A stretch of 64,000 nt of DNA from the NCBI GenBank assembly GCA_023229245.1, contig JALNZU010000011.1, positions 31,551 through 95,550 of the forward strand, written 5' to 3'. The notes under the pieces were generated by a model. That model saw only the letters and a program-made list of their open reading frames with translations, was not told the origin of the DNA and made no database searches. The first letter of the stretch is position 1. Each line of letters starts with the position of its first letter. The position numbers were made by a program, and so were the translations under genes. Source of the DNA: Bacteroidales bacterium. Lineage in GTDB: Bacteria; Bacteroidota; Bacteroidia; Bacteroidales; F082. Shown in pieces: positions 26,378-35,476 of this stretch.

Positions 26378-29215
26378 TTACAACGCTTTTACTTTTCGTT
26401 CGGCTTCCTGTATGAGGCCGTCGGCTTTTTTTTGTGCTTCCTGTTGAATAGTTGAAGCACTTTTTTCAGCTTGCTGCTCAATATTTTCGGCCGTCTTATC
26501 AGCTTGTTGTCGAAGTTTTTTTGCCGCTTCTTCTGCAATTTTCACAGCTATGGGTCCTTTAGGTCTAGCTTCATTGATCAGTTTTGCTGCTTGTTGTTCG
26601 GCCTCATCCCGAATTTTTTTTGCTGCTTTGTCAGCTTCACTCTTTACAGCCTTAGCAGAGCTGTTTGCCTGAGCGATCAACCGATCAGCATGCGCACGCG
26701 CTTCAGCCATGATCTTAGCAGCCTCCTCACTGAGCTTCGCCTGCATAGCAGCTTTTTGTTTATCCATCTCTTGCTGTGCTAAACGTTTCAAATCGGCACT
26801 TAGATTACTTGCATAGTCTTTATAATCAATACTTAGCTTAGGGTCTGTTGCACTACCAGTCATCTTAGCCTTGATGGTGATATCAGTGTCGGCCTTGAGC
26901 GAAAAACCTTTACCTCCGGCTTGCTCAACCAATTTTGAGACACCATCACGGACACTACTACCTAACTTTTCATAAGGTACTCTAAGCAATAAGTCATAAT
27001 CCAAAGTTTGGTCAAAACCCATGCTGCCGCTTATTGTAACATCCGAGCCTGCATAGCGCAGCATAAAAGGCTTCTGAAATACCCTGCCATTGATAAATTC
27101 AAAACTCAGGTCAACGGCATCGGTAACTAAACGTGCATAATCGCTATTGCCTAAGAGAGAAGCCAACATATTCATAGCTTTGACTGAATCAATACGTATG
27201 TTACTGGTTGTCAAGCCGCCACCTCCTTTTAAACTTGGTAGAACCGGTTGCATATCTTGGTCTAAATTGCCTCTGAGATGAAAGTGAGTAGAAAAGCTCC
27301 CGTGAGTACGTTGCGCTATAGGTGCTGCCGTTTGAAAAAGACCTATAGATTGATAAGCTGTTGGAATATCGAAATGATTGAGAGTAATATCAAAGTCAAT
27401 CAGCGGAGAATCAGCCTGAACTGCATCAAAACTACCCGACATATGGATATTGCCTCCCAAAAGTGTGGCACTGAGCGGAGCTATTTGAATGACTTTATCA
27501 GAATAGCGAAGGTCTGCCTCAAGATTTTTCAGCTCATAGTTTTCATAAACCAATTGATCAATATTTGCATGGAACCGGATATTCATGCGATCAGGCAGTT
27601 CTAATGAAAAAGATATGGTGTCATCCACAGCCGTAGAAGTGGTATCTATGGCAAAATGACTAAGCAATAGATTTATATCGGTATAAGATGAGGTGAGATT
27701 CAGGCTGCCATTCAATATGCCTTGTCGAAGAAGATAGTCTAAATAGTTATCCAGCTCACCTGAAAAGCTAAAATCACTTTTTCCCCATCGTAATTCGTTC
27801 ACCTTAGTACTCACAGCCTTAGGCGAGAATCCGAGCCACGCATGCTGTATTACAAGCTCGGAGTCATTCTCAGCAAGATTGACTTTAAACCCATCAGCTA
27901 AGGCGCTACCTTCGACTTGTATCTGCTCAAACTGTTGCTGTTCAATACTTGAGAGCCGGGTATTGAGCGCTACATCAATTGTCAGCAACCCGTCTAAGGA
28001 AGAGATAAATTCTGGTGGAATAAAGTCTCCTAACTTGTCTAAGTGCAGCTTTCCTTTCAAATCGGCTTTTATAAATGGATCGCTAATAATTTGCTGTAGA
28101 GTAAGATTCATTGAAAAAGGATCGTTCATCAGACTAAACTGAAACGGGTTCAAAATTATACGGGTATGATCTAAATCGCCAGTTTCATTTTCTATTTTCA
28201 ATTTCAAATTGATATATTCTATCTTTTCCGCTATATCAGGGTATGCAACCACTCCACGATCAACGGTCATACTTGCATTAAAAGCCGGAAAAGCTGTCTC
28301 ACTATAATTTCCATTCATTCGGAAATTCAGGTCAAAATTGCCATCTGCGATCAATTGTTCGTAGTCGCGCATATATTCTGATGGGATGAGAGATAACAAT
28401 TGTTTGAAATTTTCTTTAGCTGCTGCTAAGGTAAAATCCATTCCTATAGCTGTATCAGCCAAAATAAATTTACCGGCAAAGTCAAGTCCTAATTCATTTA
28501 GTTTCAACACATCTGTTGCAATGACATAGCTATTATCATCGAAATTCACATCAATAACAGCTTCAGCAAAACCATTTACTTTATTCAGCACCGCCATTCC
28601 ATCATAGATTACTCCAATAGAAGCTATCTGAAGTCCGGCATATAATCGGCTTTGGCTTGTACTTAAGTCACCTTTGATCTGCCCATTTAATTGGTCTAAC
28701 TTTAAAACAAATGGGATCTCCCTATCGTCATAAATAAGGCTTCCATTCGAGATTTGCAAGGCTTTAAGACTCAAGCTGAAGCTATCGGTTGAAGTGGTGG
28801 GCTCTTCTATTTCTGATTCTGTTTCGGGCATGATATCCCAGTTTGCATGACCATCCTCCAATACGATCAGATGCAACAAAGGTTCTTTCAGGCGAATATT
28901 CTTTATTTCGTAAGGACTGGCTTTAAAAACACTCAGTATATCCAAGGTCAGACTGAACCGATCTGCATAAAGCAGTGTATCATTTTCGAAAGCTGCTTTT
29001 CCTGTCAGGACTAAGTGTGAGAGTGTAAGTGAAAAATCCGGGAAGCTACGGATCAGGCTCAGACGAGCCGATGAGAAGTCGATGGTGGCCTCCACTGATT
29101 TATTCAACTCTTCTTTGACTAACTGAACCAATTTATCCTGAAAGAAAAACGGGATCAGGATGAGAGCTATTAATATTACTCCCAGACTTACAGCAAATAT
29201 TTTAACATATTTCAT
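26378..29215 (-). CDS. AsmA-like protein with long C-terminal coiled-coil tail
   Basis: A 945-residue AsmA/TamB-like envelope protein. It has one N-terminal membrane anchor (FAVSLGVILIALILIPFFF), then about 750 residues of repeating beta-strands with the family's LxLxxLxLxxP-type pattern (for example LSLIRSFPDFSLTLSHLVLT). AsmA-like proteins bridge the periplasm and are thought to move phospholipid or assist outer-membrane assembly. The unusual part is the last 165 residues, rich in Ala, Lys, Glu and Gln (AAKKIRDEAEQQAAKLI, EKSASTIQQEAQKKADGLI), a predicted periplasmic coiled coil. It starts 17 nt downstream of aroC on the same strand, probably co-transcribed. Confidence 0.85.
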   Translation of the reverse strand: MKYVKIFAVSLGVILIALILIPFFFQDKLVQLVKEELNKSVEATIDFSSARLSLIRSFPDFSLTLSHLVLTGKAAFENDTLLYADRFSLTLDILSVFKASPYEIKNIRLKEPLLHLIVLEDGHANWDIMPETESEIEEPTTSTDSFSLSLKALQISNGSLIYDDREIPFVLKLDQLNGQIKGDLSTSQSRLYAGLQIASIGVIYDGMAVLNKVNGFAEAVIDVNFDDNSYVIATDVLKLNELGLDFAGKFILADTAIGMDFTLAAAKENFKQLLSLIPSEYMRDYEQLIADGNFDLNFRMNGNYSETAFPAFNASMTVDRGVVAYPDIAEKIEYINLKLKIENETGDLDHTRIILNPFQFSLMNDPFSMNLTLQQIISDPFIKADLKGKLHLDKLGDFIPPEFISSLDGLLTIDVALNTRLSSIEQQQFEQIQVEGSALADGFKVNLAENDSELVIQHAWLGFSPKAVSTKVNELRWGKSDFSFSGELDNYLDYLLRQGILNGSLNLTSSYTDINLLLSHFAIDTTSTAVDDTISFSLELPDRMNIRFHANIDQLVYENYELKNLEADLRYSDKVIQIAPLSATLLGGNIHMSGSFDAVQADSPLIDFDITLNHFDIPTAYQSIGLFQTAAPIAQRTHGSFSTHFHLRGNLDQDMQPVLPSLKGGGGLTTSNIRIDSVKAMNMLASLLGNSDYARLVTDAVDLSFEFINGRVFQKPFMLRYAGSDVTISGSMGFDQTLDYDLLLRVPYEKLGSSVRDGVSKLVEQAGGKGFSLKADTDITIKAKMTGSATDPKLSIDYKDYASNLSADLKRLAQQEMDKQKAAMQAKLSEEAAKIMAEARAHADRLIAQANSSAKAVKSEADKAAKKIRDEAEQQAAKLINEARPKGPIAVKIAEEAAKKLRQQADKTAENIEQQAEKSASTIQQEAQKKADGLIQEAERKVKAL

Positions 29216-29231
29216 AGGTGCTATGTATTAT

Positions 29232-30308
29232 TTATTGATAAACTTTTTGTCGTAGAAAATGGTCCATAGTTACTATTGCTGCCATTGCTTCTACTATTAC
29301 TACAGCTCTTGGTACTACACACACATCGTGTCTTCCTTTCCCTTTGATGATTACTGTCTTACCAAATTTATCTACTGTGGTTTGGTCCGACATCAAAGTA
29401 GCCACCGGTTTGAAAGCAGCTCGAAAATAAACTTCTGCTCCATTGGTGATCCCCCCTTGTATCCCACCAGAATGATTAGTAAGCGTAACTGTCTTTCCGT
29501 CTTTAACAGCGAACTTGTCGTTATGACTGCTTCCACGCAACTTCACACCATCAAAACCGCTTCCATATTCAAATCCTTTGACCGCATTGATGCTCATCAC
29601 GGCTTTAGCCAGATCGGCATGAAACTTATCAAATACTGGTGCCCCTAATCCGGCTTTAAGTCCGGTGATATGGCAATTGATAATCCCACCAAGGGTATCA
29701 CCCTCTTTTCTTACTTCTTCTATAAGCTGTATCATTGCCTGTGAACTCCCGGGATGCGGACAGCGTACCAATGAGCTTTCTACCGCTTCAAAAGAAGGTA
29801 TGTTGATCGCTTTCGGAATCTCGATCTCTCCTATACTGCTCACGTAAGCCTGTATAGAAATGCCATGCTGTTTCAGATAACTCTTAGCTATGGCTCCTGC
29901 CACCACTCTGGCTATGGTTTCCCGTGCTGATGCCCGACCGCCTCCCCTATGATCTCGTATTCCGTATTTGGCTTCATAGGTAAAATCGGCATGGGACGGA
30001 CGGTATGTATCTTGCAAGTGCGAATAATCCTTCGGCTTTTGATCGAGGTTTCGGACTATGAAAGCTAAGGGCGTCCCAGTAGTAACTCCGTTGAGCAAAC
30101 CCGATAAAAATTCTACTTCATCTTTTTCATCACGGGCTGTAGTGATTGACGACTGCCCGGGCCTGCGACGGTTCAGCTCCAACTGAATAAATGTAAAATT
30201 TATGTCCAAACCAGGTGGACAACCATCTATCACACCGCCTATACCAACCCCATGCGATTCGCCAAAAGAGGTTAAACGATAAATTTCACCAAAGGTATTT
30301 GCTGCCAT
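29232..30308 (-). CDS. aroC: Chorismate synthase
   Basis: A 358-residue chorismate synthase, which converts 5-enolpyruvylshikimate-3-phosphate to chorismate with reduced FMN. All family signatures are visible: FGESHGVGIGGVIDGCPPG, RRRPGQSS, HRGGGRASARETIARV near the middle, and GIQGGITNG toward the C-terminus. Length is standard. It lies between a cysteine-cluster protein (24 nt upstream) and the AsmA-like gene (17 nt downstream) on the same strand. The type II dehydroquinase of the same pathway is encoded separately at 43843. Confidence 0.96.
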   Translation of the reverse strand: MAANTFGEIYRLTSFGESHGVGIGGVIDGCPPGLDINFTFIQLELNRRRPGQSSITTARDEKDEVEFLSGLLNGVTTGTPLAFIVRNLDQKPKDYSHLQDTYRPSHADFTYEAKYGIRDHRGGGRASARETIARVVAGAIAKSYLKQHGISIQAYVSSIGEIEIPKAINIPSFEAVESSLVRCPHPGSSQAMIQLIEEVRKEGDTLGGIINCHITGLKAGLGAPVFDKFHADLAKAVMSINAVKGFEYGSGFDGVKLRGSSHNDKFAVKDGKTVTLTNHSGGIQGGITNGAEVYFRAAFKPVATLMSDQTTVDKFGKTVIIKGKGRHDVCVVPRAVVIVEAMAAIVTMDHFLRQKVYQ

Positions 30309-30332
30309 ATATCAAATAAAGTTATTTAGTAT

Positions 30333-31058
30333 CTAATCATCATCAAAACCTGGTCGTTTGAACTCATTCCATTGTGGAAAAATCTGACTTAGTTGCTTGC
30401 TATAAGATGATAGAAAGGCCAACGCATCAAGAATAACATCTTCTTCATCAACAAGATAGCTCATCAGATAGACTAATTCTTTTTTTATCTTGTCCACTGC
30501 AATCAACGCAGTCTTAGCTGAGCCATTTTCATCATTTTGAATGGGATCAACTAATTCTTTGTTTGTATAATTGAAAAGTGCCCTTTCTGTCTTCACAGCT
30601 ACAAGAAAGCCGTATCTTTGAATTAGTTCGCATGCATAGTCAAACGCATGAAACTCTTCCAAAGTTCCGGAACTAAGAAGTTGTACCCTAATACGATCCA
30701 TATTATCAACCTGATTGAGAAACCATGTATCCAAATTTTGAAAAAACTCCAAAGTTTGATCAATTAATTCCTGAAAAGGGTTTGAATTAAAATACATCAG
30801 ATCGTCAGATAATTCAAACTCATTATCTTCTGTTTCCGGCTCATACGCCTCTAATTTTTCCTTTAAAGCAGTGATTAAAGTAGATACTTCTTTTAAATAT
30901 TCGCTAACTCGTTCAATACTTTGACCCATCAGGATCAACCCATCTGGTTCTAATGTTCCCCGTTCCAACTCTTGTACATAGATTGCACAAGCTTGAGTAA
31001 ACTCACAATGCTCACACCATCGGTCACAGTAATTATATATGGAAGATATTAAATTCAT
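30333..31058 (-). CDS. Acidic helical protein with N-terminal cysteine cluster, unknown function
   Basis: I do not recognise this 241-residue protein. It opens with a Cys cluster, C11-x3-C15-x2-C18-x5-C24 (in YCDRWCEHCEFTQACAIY), which could bind zinc or an iron-sulfur cluster. The remainder is acidic and predicted all-helical, without membrane segments. The CX3CX2C spacing recalls radical SAM enzymes, but the length and all-helical body do not fit a partial TIM barrel. It is the first gene of the minus-strand run with aroC and the AsmA-like gene, and diverges from the deformylase gene. Confidence 0.7.
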   Translation of the reverse strand: MNLISSIYNYCDRWCEHCEFTQACAIYVQELERGTLEPDGLILMGQSIERVSEYLKEVSTLITALKEKLEAYEPETEDNEFELSDDLMYFNSNPFQELIDQTLEFFQNLDTWFLNQVDNMDRIRVQLLSSGTLEEFHAFDYACELIQRYGFLVAVKTERALFNYTNKELVDPIQNDENGSAKTALIAVDKIKKELVYLMSYLVDEEDVILDALAFLSSYSKQLSQIFPQWNEFKRPGFDDD

Positions 31059-31166
31059 AAGGTTGCTTTTTTATTTCGTTTTTCCCAGATCCCTGATACC
31101 TATTAATTGCTATAACAGTGTGTGTATCCTCTTTCAAGCTCTCTTTCCGGCTAAAACTTTTTCAGT

Positions 31167-31197
31167 TTTGGCAAACAAAAAGAAACAGGTAAATTTA
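31167..31197 (+). promoter_or_regulatory. Candidate promoter of exported deformylase
   Basis: TTTG (31167-31170), 19 nt spacer, TAAATTTA (31190-31197, seven of eight to TAnnTTTG). It lies 25 nt before the ATG at 31222 and supports that start over the upstream open frame from 31039. Confidence 0.4.
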
Positions 31198-31221
31198 CTG
31201 CCAATTTTCAACACTTTTCTC

Positions 31222-31806
31222 ATGCGCCATTTTTTTCTGTTCATTTTGTTGAGTACTATAGCTTATTCAATTCAGGCTCAGCCTATTGCTAAATCTGAAA
31301 AAGTATTGATCCGGGATGGGAAACCAAACGAGGTCATGCGTATCACTCAGGTTACCGATAAGGATGACTTAGTCATATTGCGTACTCCATCCCGCGATAT
31401 ACCGTCAAAAAGTCGCCGCTTTTGGAAACGACTTGCCTCACGTATGTTGGCTACTGTGTCAGACCCTGATAATCAAGGTGTAGGTATAGCTGCTCCCCAG
31501 GTGGGTATCAACAGGAATATGATAATCGTTCAACGGTTTGATAAACAAGATCATCCTTTTGAGACTTATATCAACCCTGTTATCATTGCTACCGGCGATT
31601 CGTTATATTCGCAGGTAGAAGGCTGTTTGTCTATCCCTTATGTTCGTAATGCAGTTATACGATATTGGGAGGTGGTGATCCGGTATCAGGATAAGCGCAT
31701 GCGATGGCATGAAGAAAAAATTGAAGGATATACTGCCCGTATTTTTCAGCATGAGATAGACCATTTAAACGGGATACTGTTTACCGATCTGATCCGTTAT
31801 GATTAG
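31222..31806 (+). CDS. def: Peptide deformylase with N-terminal signal peptide
   Basis: A 194-residue deformylase-family protein. The three metal-site motifs are intact: GVGIAAPQVG (86-95), EGCLS (133-137) and HEIDH (177-181). Deformylases normally remove formyl groups from nascent chains at the ribosome. Here the catalytic domain is preceded by MRHFFLFILLSTIAYSIQAQ, a good signal peptide, so the mature enzyme may be periplasmic. The open frame runs upstream to 31039, but that stretch shows no family similarity, and the promoter-like sequence at 31167-31197 favours 31222. Canonical deformylases have only a short N-terminus before the fold. An ordinary housekeeping copy probably exists elsewhere. 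Converges on a TPR lipoprotein gene. Confidence 0.82.
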   Translation: MRHFFLFILLSTIAYSIQAQPIAKSEKVLIRDGKPNEVMRITQVTDKDDLVILRTPSRDIPSKSRRFWKRLASRMLATVSDPDNQGVGIAAPQVGINRNMIIVQRFDKQDHPFETYINPVIIATGDSLYSQVEGCLSIPYVRNAVIRYWEVVIRYQDKRMRWHEEKIEGYTARIFQHEIDHLNGILFTDLIRYD

Positions 31807-31836
31807 TACAAACTTTAGTCGTACAAAGAGTTATAG

Positions 31837-32850
31837 CTACCGTCGGCGGTCGAGCCGGTTAAGCCCGTCAACGGCAAGCATATAATTTGCTTCTCTACGA
31901 AGTACTTCGTCGTATATATCACGGGCATTTGAATACCTGCCCAATTCTTCCAATGCCCTTCCTTTATTATAAAGCGCATCAATATAATTCGGGTCGTTCA
32001 ATAAGGCTTCATCGAAATACTCTATGGCTTTGGAAAACTGCTCCATATACACCATATATACATAGCCCATATTAAACAAGACGTATTTATTGTTTGGAAC
32101 TACCGTCAACAATGTGTCATATTGTAACAGTGCTTCTTCAAACTGGTCATTATCCTGCAAGTACAACGCAAGTTCATATCGGGCTTTCATGCGATCGGGG
32201 AACAACTGTAATGCTTTACGCAGATACATGGTTGCTAATTCGTTACGTTGGGCGGCATAAAGACTAGCAATCTGCATTAAAACCTCATAAAAATCGTCTT
32301 GCTGATCTAATGCAAGTTGTAAATTTTTCAATGCCGATAAGGTGTCTTCGTGAGCTAAAAAAACCATACCCCGCACATAATATGCCTCTGGATTGTATGA
32401 GTTCAGTTCGAGAGCTTTATCGGTAAATCCCAATGCAATACCTAACTTACCGGTAAGTAGGCTCAGCTCGGCTAGTTTTATCAAAGGTTTGGGATTTTCA
32501 GGTTCTAAATCAGCTGCTTTTAACAGGGAAGTATTTACGTTATCAGGCTGATCCATCACAAAATAAATATCAGCCAAAGTCATAAAGATATCTGCATTCG
32601 CTTCGTCATAGTCTAATGCATTGCTGATATCCATCAAGGCTTTGTCGGCTTGTCCTATTCCAAGATAAAGTTGTGCCCGTTGATTGTACAATACCGCATT
32701 GGTACTATCTTTTGCTATGGCATCGTTTAATTGTTCGAGTGGGTTATTGATCTCCCCTACAGCCTGCCTGTCCGGTTTGTCGGATAGTGATTGGCAAGCC
32801 GTTATCAAAATAAACGCAAGTAAAAACAAGTAAACTCCAGGATGATTCAT
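31837..32850 (-). CDS. TPR-repeat lipoprotein
   Basis: A 337-residue tetratricopeptide protein with a lipoprotein signal (FLLAFILITAC, Cys at residue 19). About eight TPR units cover the mature part, for example AVLYNQRAQLYLGIGQADKA, PEAYYVRGMVFLAHEDTLSA and IDALYNKGRALEELGRYSNA. It is probably anchored in the inner or outer membrane facing the periplasm, as a protein-protein scaffold. No enzymatic domain. It lies 71 nt downstream of recA on the same strand; functional linkage is not evident. Confidence 0.85.
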   Translation of the reverse strand: MNHPGVYLFLLAFILITACQSLSDKPDRQAVGEINNPLEQLNDAIAKDSTNAVLYNQRAQLYLGIGQADKALMDISNALDYDEANADIFMTLADIYFVMDQPDNVNTSLLKAADLEPENPKPLIKLAELSLLTGKLGIALGFTDKALELNSYNPEAYYVRGMVFLAHEDTLSALKNLQLALDQQDDFYEVLMQIASLYAAQRNELATMYLRKALQLFPDRMKARYELALYLQDNDQFEEALLQYDTLLTVVPNNKYVLFNMGYVYMVYMEQFSKAIEYFDEALLNDPNYIDALYNKGRALEELGRYSNARDIYDEVLRREANYMLAVDGLNRLDRRR

Positions 32851-32921
32851 AGATGTAATGTAGGCTAAAGATTGAAACAGTGTGGATCAGTTATCAGTTG
32901 AGAGTACATCCTATGGTTGAT

Positions 32922-33950
32922 TTATTTTTCACCTGCAAGAGCTTCCCGTATCTTATTTTCTAACTCATCGGAAAGCTCTGGGTTTTCCATGATCAGGTTT
33001 CTAACTGCTTCGCGTCCTTGACCAAGCCGTGTATCTCCATAGCTAAACCATGACCCACTTTTTCTGATGATATTATTTTCTACTCCTAAGTCAATGATTT
33101 CACCTGTTTTAGAGATACCTTCTCCATACAGTATATCAAATTCGGCTCGTTTGAAAGGTGGGGCGACCTTATTTTTTACTACTCTCACCCTAACCCTGTT
33201 TCCGCTGATGTTTTCTCCATCTTTTATCTGACTTACCTTACGGATATCTAACCTTACGGAGCTATAGAACTTCAATGCATTACCTCCTGTAGTAGTCTCC
33301 GGATTGCCAAACATCACCCCAATTTTTTCGCGTAGCTGGTTAATAAACACACAAACGGCACCGGTCTTACTAATAGTAGCTGTCAGTTTGCGAAGCGCTT
33401 GCGACATCAATCGGGCTTGTAGTCCCATTTTTGAATCCCCCATCTCACCTTCTATCTCACTCTTAGGCGTAAGTGCAGCTACCGAATCAATCACAATCAC
33501 ATCTATAGCACCAGATCGGATCAGGTTTTCAGTGATTTCAAGTGCCTGTTCGCCGTAGTCAGGTTGCGAGATCAGCAGATTTTGCACATCGATGCCTAAT
33601 TTAGCGGCATAAAATCTGTCGAAGGCATGCTCGGCGTCAATAAAAGCTGCTATACCACCTTGCCGTTGCGCCTCAGCAATTACATGCAATGCTAATGTTG
33701 TCTTACCTGAACTTTCAGGCCCATAAATTTCTGTTACACGGCCCTTAGGAAGTCCACCTACACCAAGGGCATAATCCAGGCCTATAGAGCCTGTGGAAAT
33801 AGATTCCATCGTTTCTATGGCATCATCTCCTAATTTCATAATACTTCCCTTGCCAAAGGTCTTCTCTATAGTGCCAAGTGTCGATTCAAGTGCCTTCAGC
33901 TTCTCAAGGCGAAGCTTATCTAAGTTTTCTTTTGCTTTGTCTGATGTCAT
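32922..33950 (-). CDS. recA: RecA recombinase
   Basis: The 342-residue RecA protein, which forms filaments on single-stranded DNA for strand exchange and SOS activation. Walker A GPESSGKT is at 77-84. IDVIVIDSVAALTPKSEIEGE carries Walker B, and the L2 region reads FGNPETTTGGNALKFYSSVR. The C-terminal tail is shorter and less acidic than in enterobacteria. No intein. It starts only 2 nt after the end of the bcp gene on the same strand, so recA may be transcribed from the promoter-like box upstream of bcp. No SOS-type operator could be identified by eye. Confidence 0.97.
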   Translation of the reverse strand: MTSDKAKENLDKLRLEKLKALESTLGTIEKTFGKGSIMKLGDDAIETMESISTGSIGLDYALGVGGLPKGRVTEIYGPESSGKTTLALHVIAEAQRQGGIAAFIDAEHAFDRFYAAKLGIDVQNLLISQPDYGEQALEITENLIRSGAIDVIVIDSVAALTPKSEIEGEMGDSKMGLQARLMSQALRKLTATISKTGAVCVFINQLREKIGVMFGNPETTTGGNALKFYSSVRLDIRKVSQIKDGENISGNRVRVRVVKNKVAPPFKRAEFDILYGEGISKTGEIIDLGVENNIIRKSGSWFSYGDTRLGQGREAVRNLIMENPELSDELENKIREALAGEK

Positions 33951-33952
33951 GA

Positions 33953-34411
33953 TTATATAGTATGTAAATTAAATATCTGTGCCGAATGATCATCGGTCTT
34001 CACCTTATCAATGACCGATTCAATGATCCCGTTTTCATCAAGTATAAAAGTGGTTCTGTATAAACCTTCGTATTCTTTGCCATACATCTTTTTCAAGCCC
34101 CATACCCCGTATGCATCAATGATCAAACGCTGAGGATCAGCTATTAATGGAAACGGTAGGCTGTATTTAGCAGAAAATTTCTCATGCGACTTTTGGTCGT
34201 CAGGACTGATACCAACGACCGCATATCCTTTTTCTAACAATGCATTGTAGTTGTCGCGCAGATTACATGCCTGATTAGTGCATCCGGGTGTATTATCCTT
34301 AGGATAAAAATACAGTACAACTTTTTTTCCTGTGAAACTATCTAAACTTATTTTATGACCAAATTGATCTATCCCGCTAAAGTCGGGTGCTTTATCTCCT
34401 TTCGTAAGCAT
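33953..34411 (-). CDS. bcp: Thioredoxin-dependent peroxiredoxin, Bcp/PrxQ type
   Basis: A 152-residue peroxiredoxin that reduces hydroperoxides. The sequence YPKDNTPGCTNQACNLRD contains the peroxidatic Cys and, five residues later, the resolving Cys of the atypical 2-Cys Bcp type. The C-terminal YRTTFILDENG is also typical. The frame is open to an ATG at 34429, but the ATG at 34411 gives the family-like N-terminus MLTKGDKAPDFS, and a -7 box (34427-34434) covers the longer start. It is immediately followed by recA (2 nt), and the two thioredoxins further along the strand are potential electron donors. Confidence 0.92.
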   Translation of the reverse strand: MLTKGDKAPDFSGIDQFGHKISLDSFTGKKVVLYFYPKDNTPGCTNQACNLRDNYNALLEKGYAVVGISPDDQKSHEKFSAKYSLPFPLIADPQRLIIDAYGVWGLKKMYGKEYEGLYRTTFILDENGIIESVIDKVKTDDHSAQIFNLHTI

Positions 34412-34426
34412 AATTTTTTCTTTGAA

Positions 34427-34434
34427 CAAAAATA
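34427..34434 (-). promoter_or_regulatory. Candidate -7 box for bcp-recA
   Basis: Minus-strand TATTTTTG (TAnnTTTG), 15 nt before the ATG at 34411. It would serve bcp and, given the 2-nt spacing, recA. Confidence 0.38.
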
Positions 34435-34497
34435 CGTATTATTCCCAAGTTATGCGAGCCAGCCTGATGAAAAAAAATCAGTGACAGTATATGTGTG

Positions 34498-35151
34498 CTA
34501 CTTAGCTGTCTCTTTCTTAAGATTTTTATAGTATCTGCAAAAATCGTTCAGTCCGCATGACTCGCATAAAGGCTTTCGGGCTTTGCACACATATCTCCCA
34601 TGCAGTATCAGCCAATGATGTGCTTTAGAGATCACCTCTTCTGGAAGGTATTTTACTAATTGTCGCTCCGAATCCAATGGGTTGCGGGCATTAGTTGTAA
34701 GTCCAATTCGTTCGGCTACCCTGAACACATGAGTATCGACGGCCATAGCCGGTTTGTTGAATACAACAGATGCAATCACATTAGCTGTTTTACGGCCTAC
34801 ACCAGGTAACTTTTGAAGCTCCTCAACCGTATCAGGCACTATCCCGTTAAAGCTAGCTAACAACGTTTGAGCAAATCCTATCAGATGTCGGGCTTTGTTG
34901 TTGGGATATGAGCACGAGCGTATCACTTCAAACACTTCCTCATGGGTAGCCTTTGCTAAGATTTCAACCGACGGAAAATGGTTAAAAAAAACTGGAGTGA
35001 TCATATTCACCCGTTTATCAGTACATTGAGCCGATAAGATAACAGCAACTACCAACTCATAAGGCGAGTCGTAATGAAGCTCGGTCTCGGCAACAGGCAT
35101 ATGCTCCGAAAAATAAGCTATAACCCGTTGAAAGCGTTCTTTCTTTGTCAC
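34498..35151 (-). CDS. nth: Endonuclease III (DNA glycosylase/AP lyase)
   Basis: A helix-hairpin-helix glycosylase that removes oxidised pyrimidines and nicks the abasic site. LPGVGRKTANVIASVVF holds the HhH motif and catalytic Lys, and AVDTHVFRVAERIGL the catalytic Asp. Four cysteines in CKARKPLCESCGLNDFC (C-x6-C-x2-C-x5-C) ligate the 4Fe-4S cluster. No ATG fits the N-terminus. A GTG at 35151 gives MTKKERFQRVIAYF, the same length before TEL as E. coli Nth; another GTG at 35172 would add seven residues. 86 nt separate it from bcp downstream. Confidence 0.94.
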   Translation of the reverse strand: MTKKERFQRVIAYFSEHMPVAETELHYDSPYELVVAVILSAQCTDKRVNMITPVFFNHFPSVEILAKATHEEVFEVIRSCSYPNNKARHLIGFAQTLLASFNGIVPDTVEELQKLPGVGRKTANVIASVVFNKPAMAVDTHVFRVAERIGLTTNARNPLDSERQLVKYLPEEVISKAHHWLILHGRYVCKARKPLCESCGLNDFCRYYKNLKKETAK

Positions 35152-35237
35152 AACAGCATCAATAAGGAACACAAATACCGCATATCAGCCAAAAGCATTA
35201 AACGGATGTACGTTTAAATCTTGAAAATATAGAAATA

Positions 35238-35447
35238 TCAGTTGATAAAGCTTTCTATCAGACCTATCATAAGGCTTTGCCTGGATTCGACAGAGGCAGC
35301 AAAACGTAATATCTGATCAATCACTTTTGGATTAGGGATATCGGATATAGGCTCCCTATCCAAACCGTTTTCTACACTACTCAACAAGGCTTCGTCCCAA
35401 GCATCAATAGCGGATAAGAAATGAAAAGGAGTAAAGAAATCTTTCAT
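35238..35447 (-). CDS. Small protein of unknown function (69 aa)
   Basis: A 69-residue soluble protein beginning MKDFFTPFHFLSAIDAWDEA. I do not recognise it. It is predicted mostly helical and mildly acidic (NGLDREPISDIPNPKVIDQI), without membrane segments or metal motifs. The chosen ATG at 35447 is preceded 30 nt upstream by a -7 box (35477-35484), which supports it as a real gene. A TTG at 35453 would add two residues. It lies between nth (same strand, downstream) and the divergent DUF438 gene. Confidence 0.55.
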   Translation of the reverse strand: MKDFFTPFHFLSAIDAWDEALLSSVENGLDREPISDIPNPKVIDQILRFAASVESRQSLMIGLIESFIN

Positions 35448-35476
35448 AAGCAATAAATTAGTTTCGTTATGAAAAA

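Noticed and set aside
30333..31058. Radical SAM enzyme
   Set aside because: Only the cysteine spacing fits; the protein is too short and all-helical and lacks the GGE and other SAM motifs.
31039..31221. N-terminal extension of the deformylase frame
   Set aside because: No family similarity, overlaps the divergent gene start, and the promoter-like sequence lies inside it.
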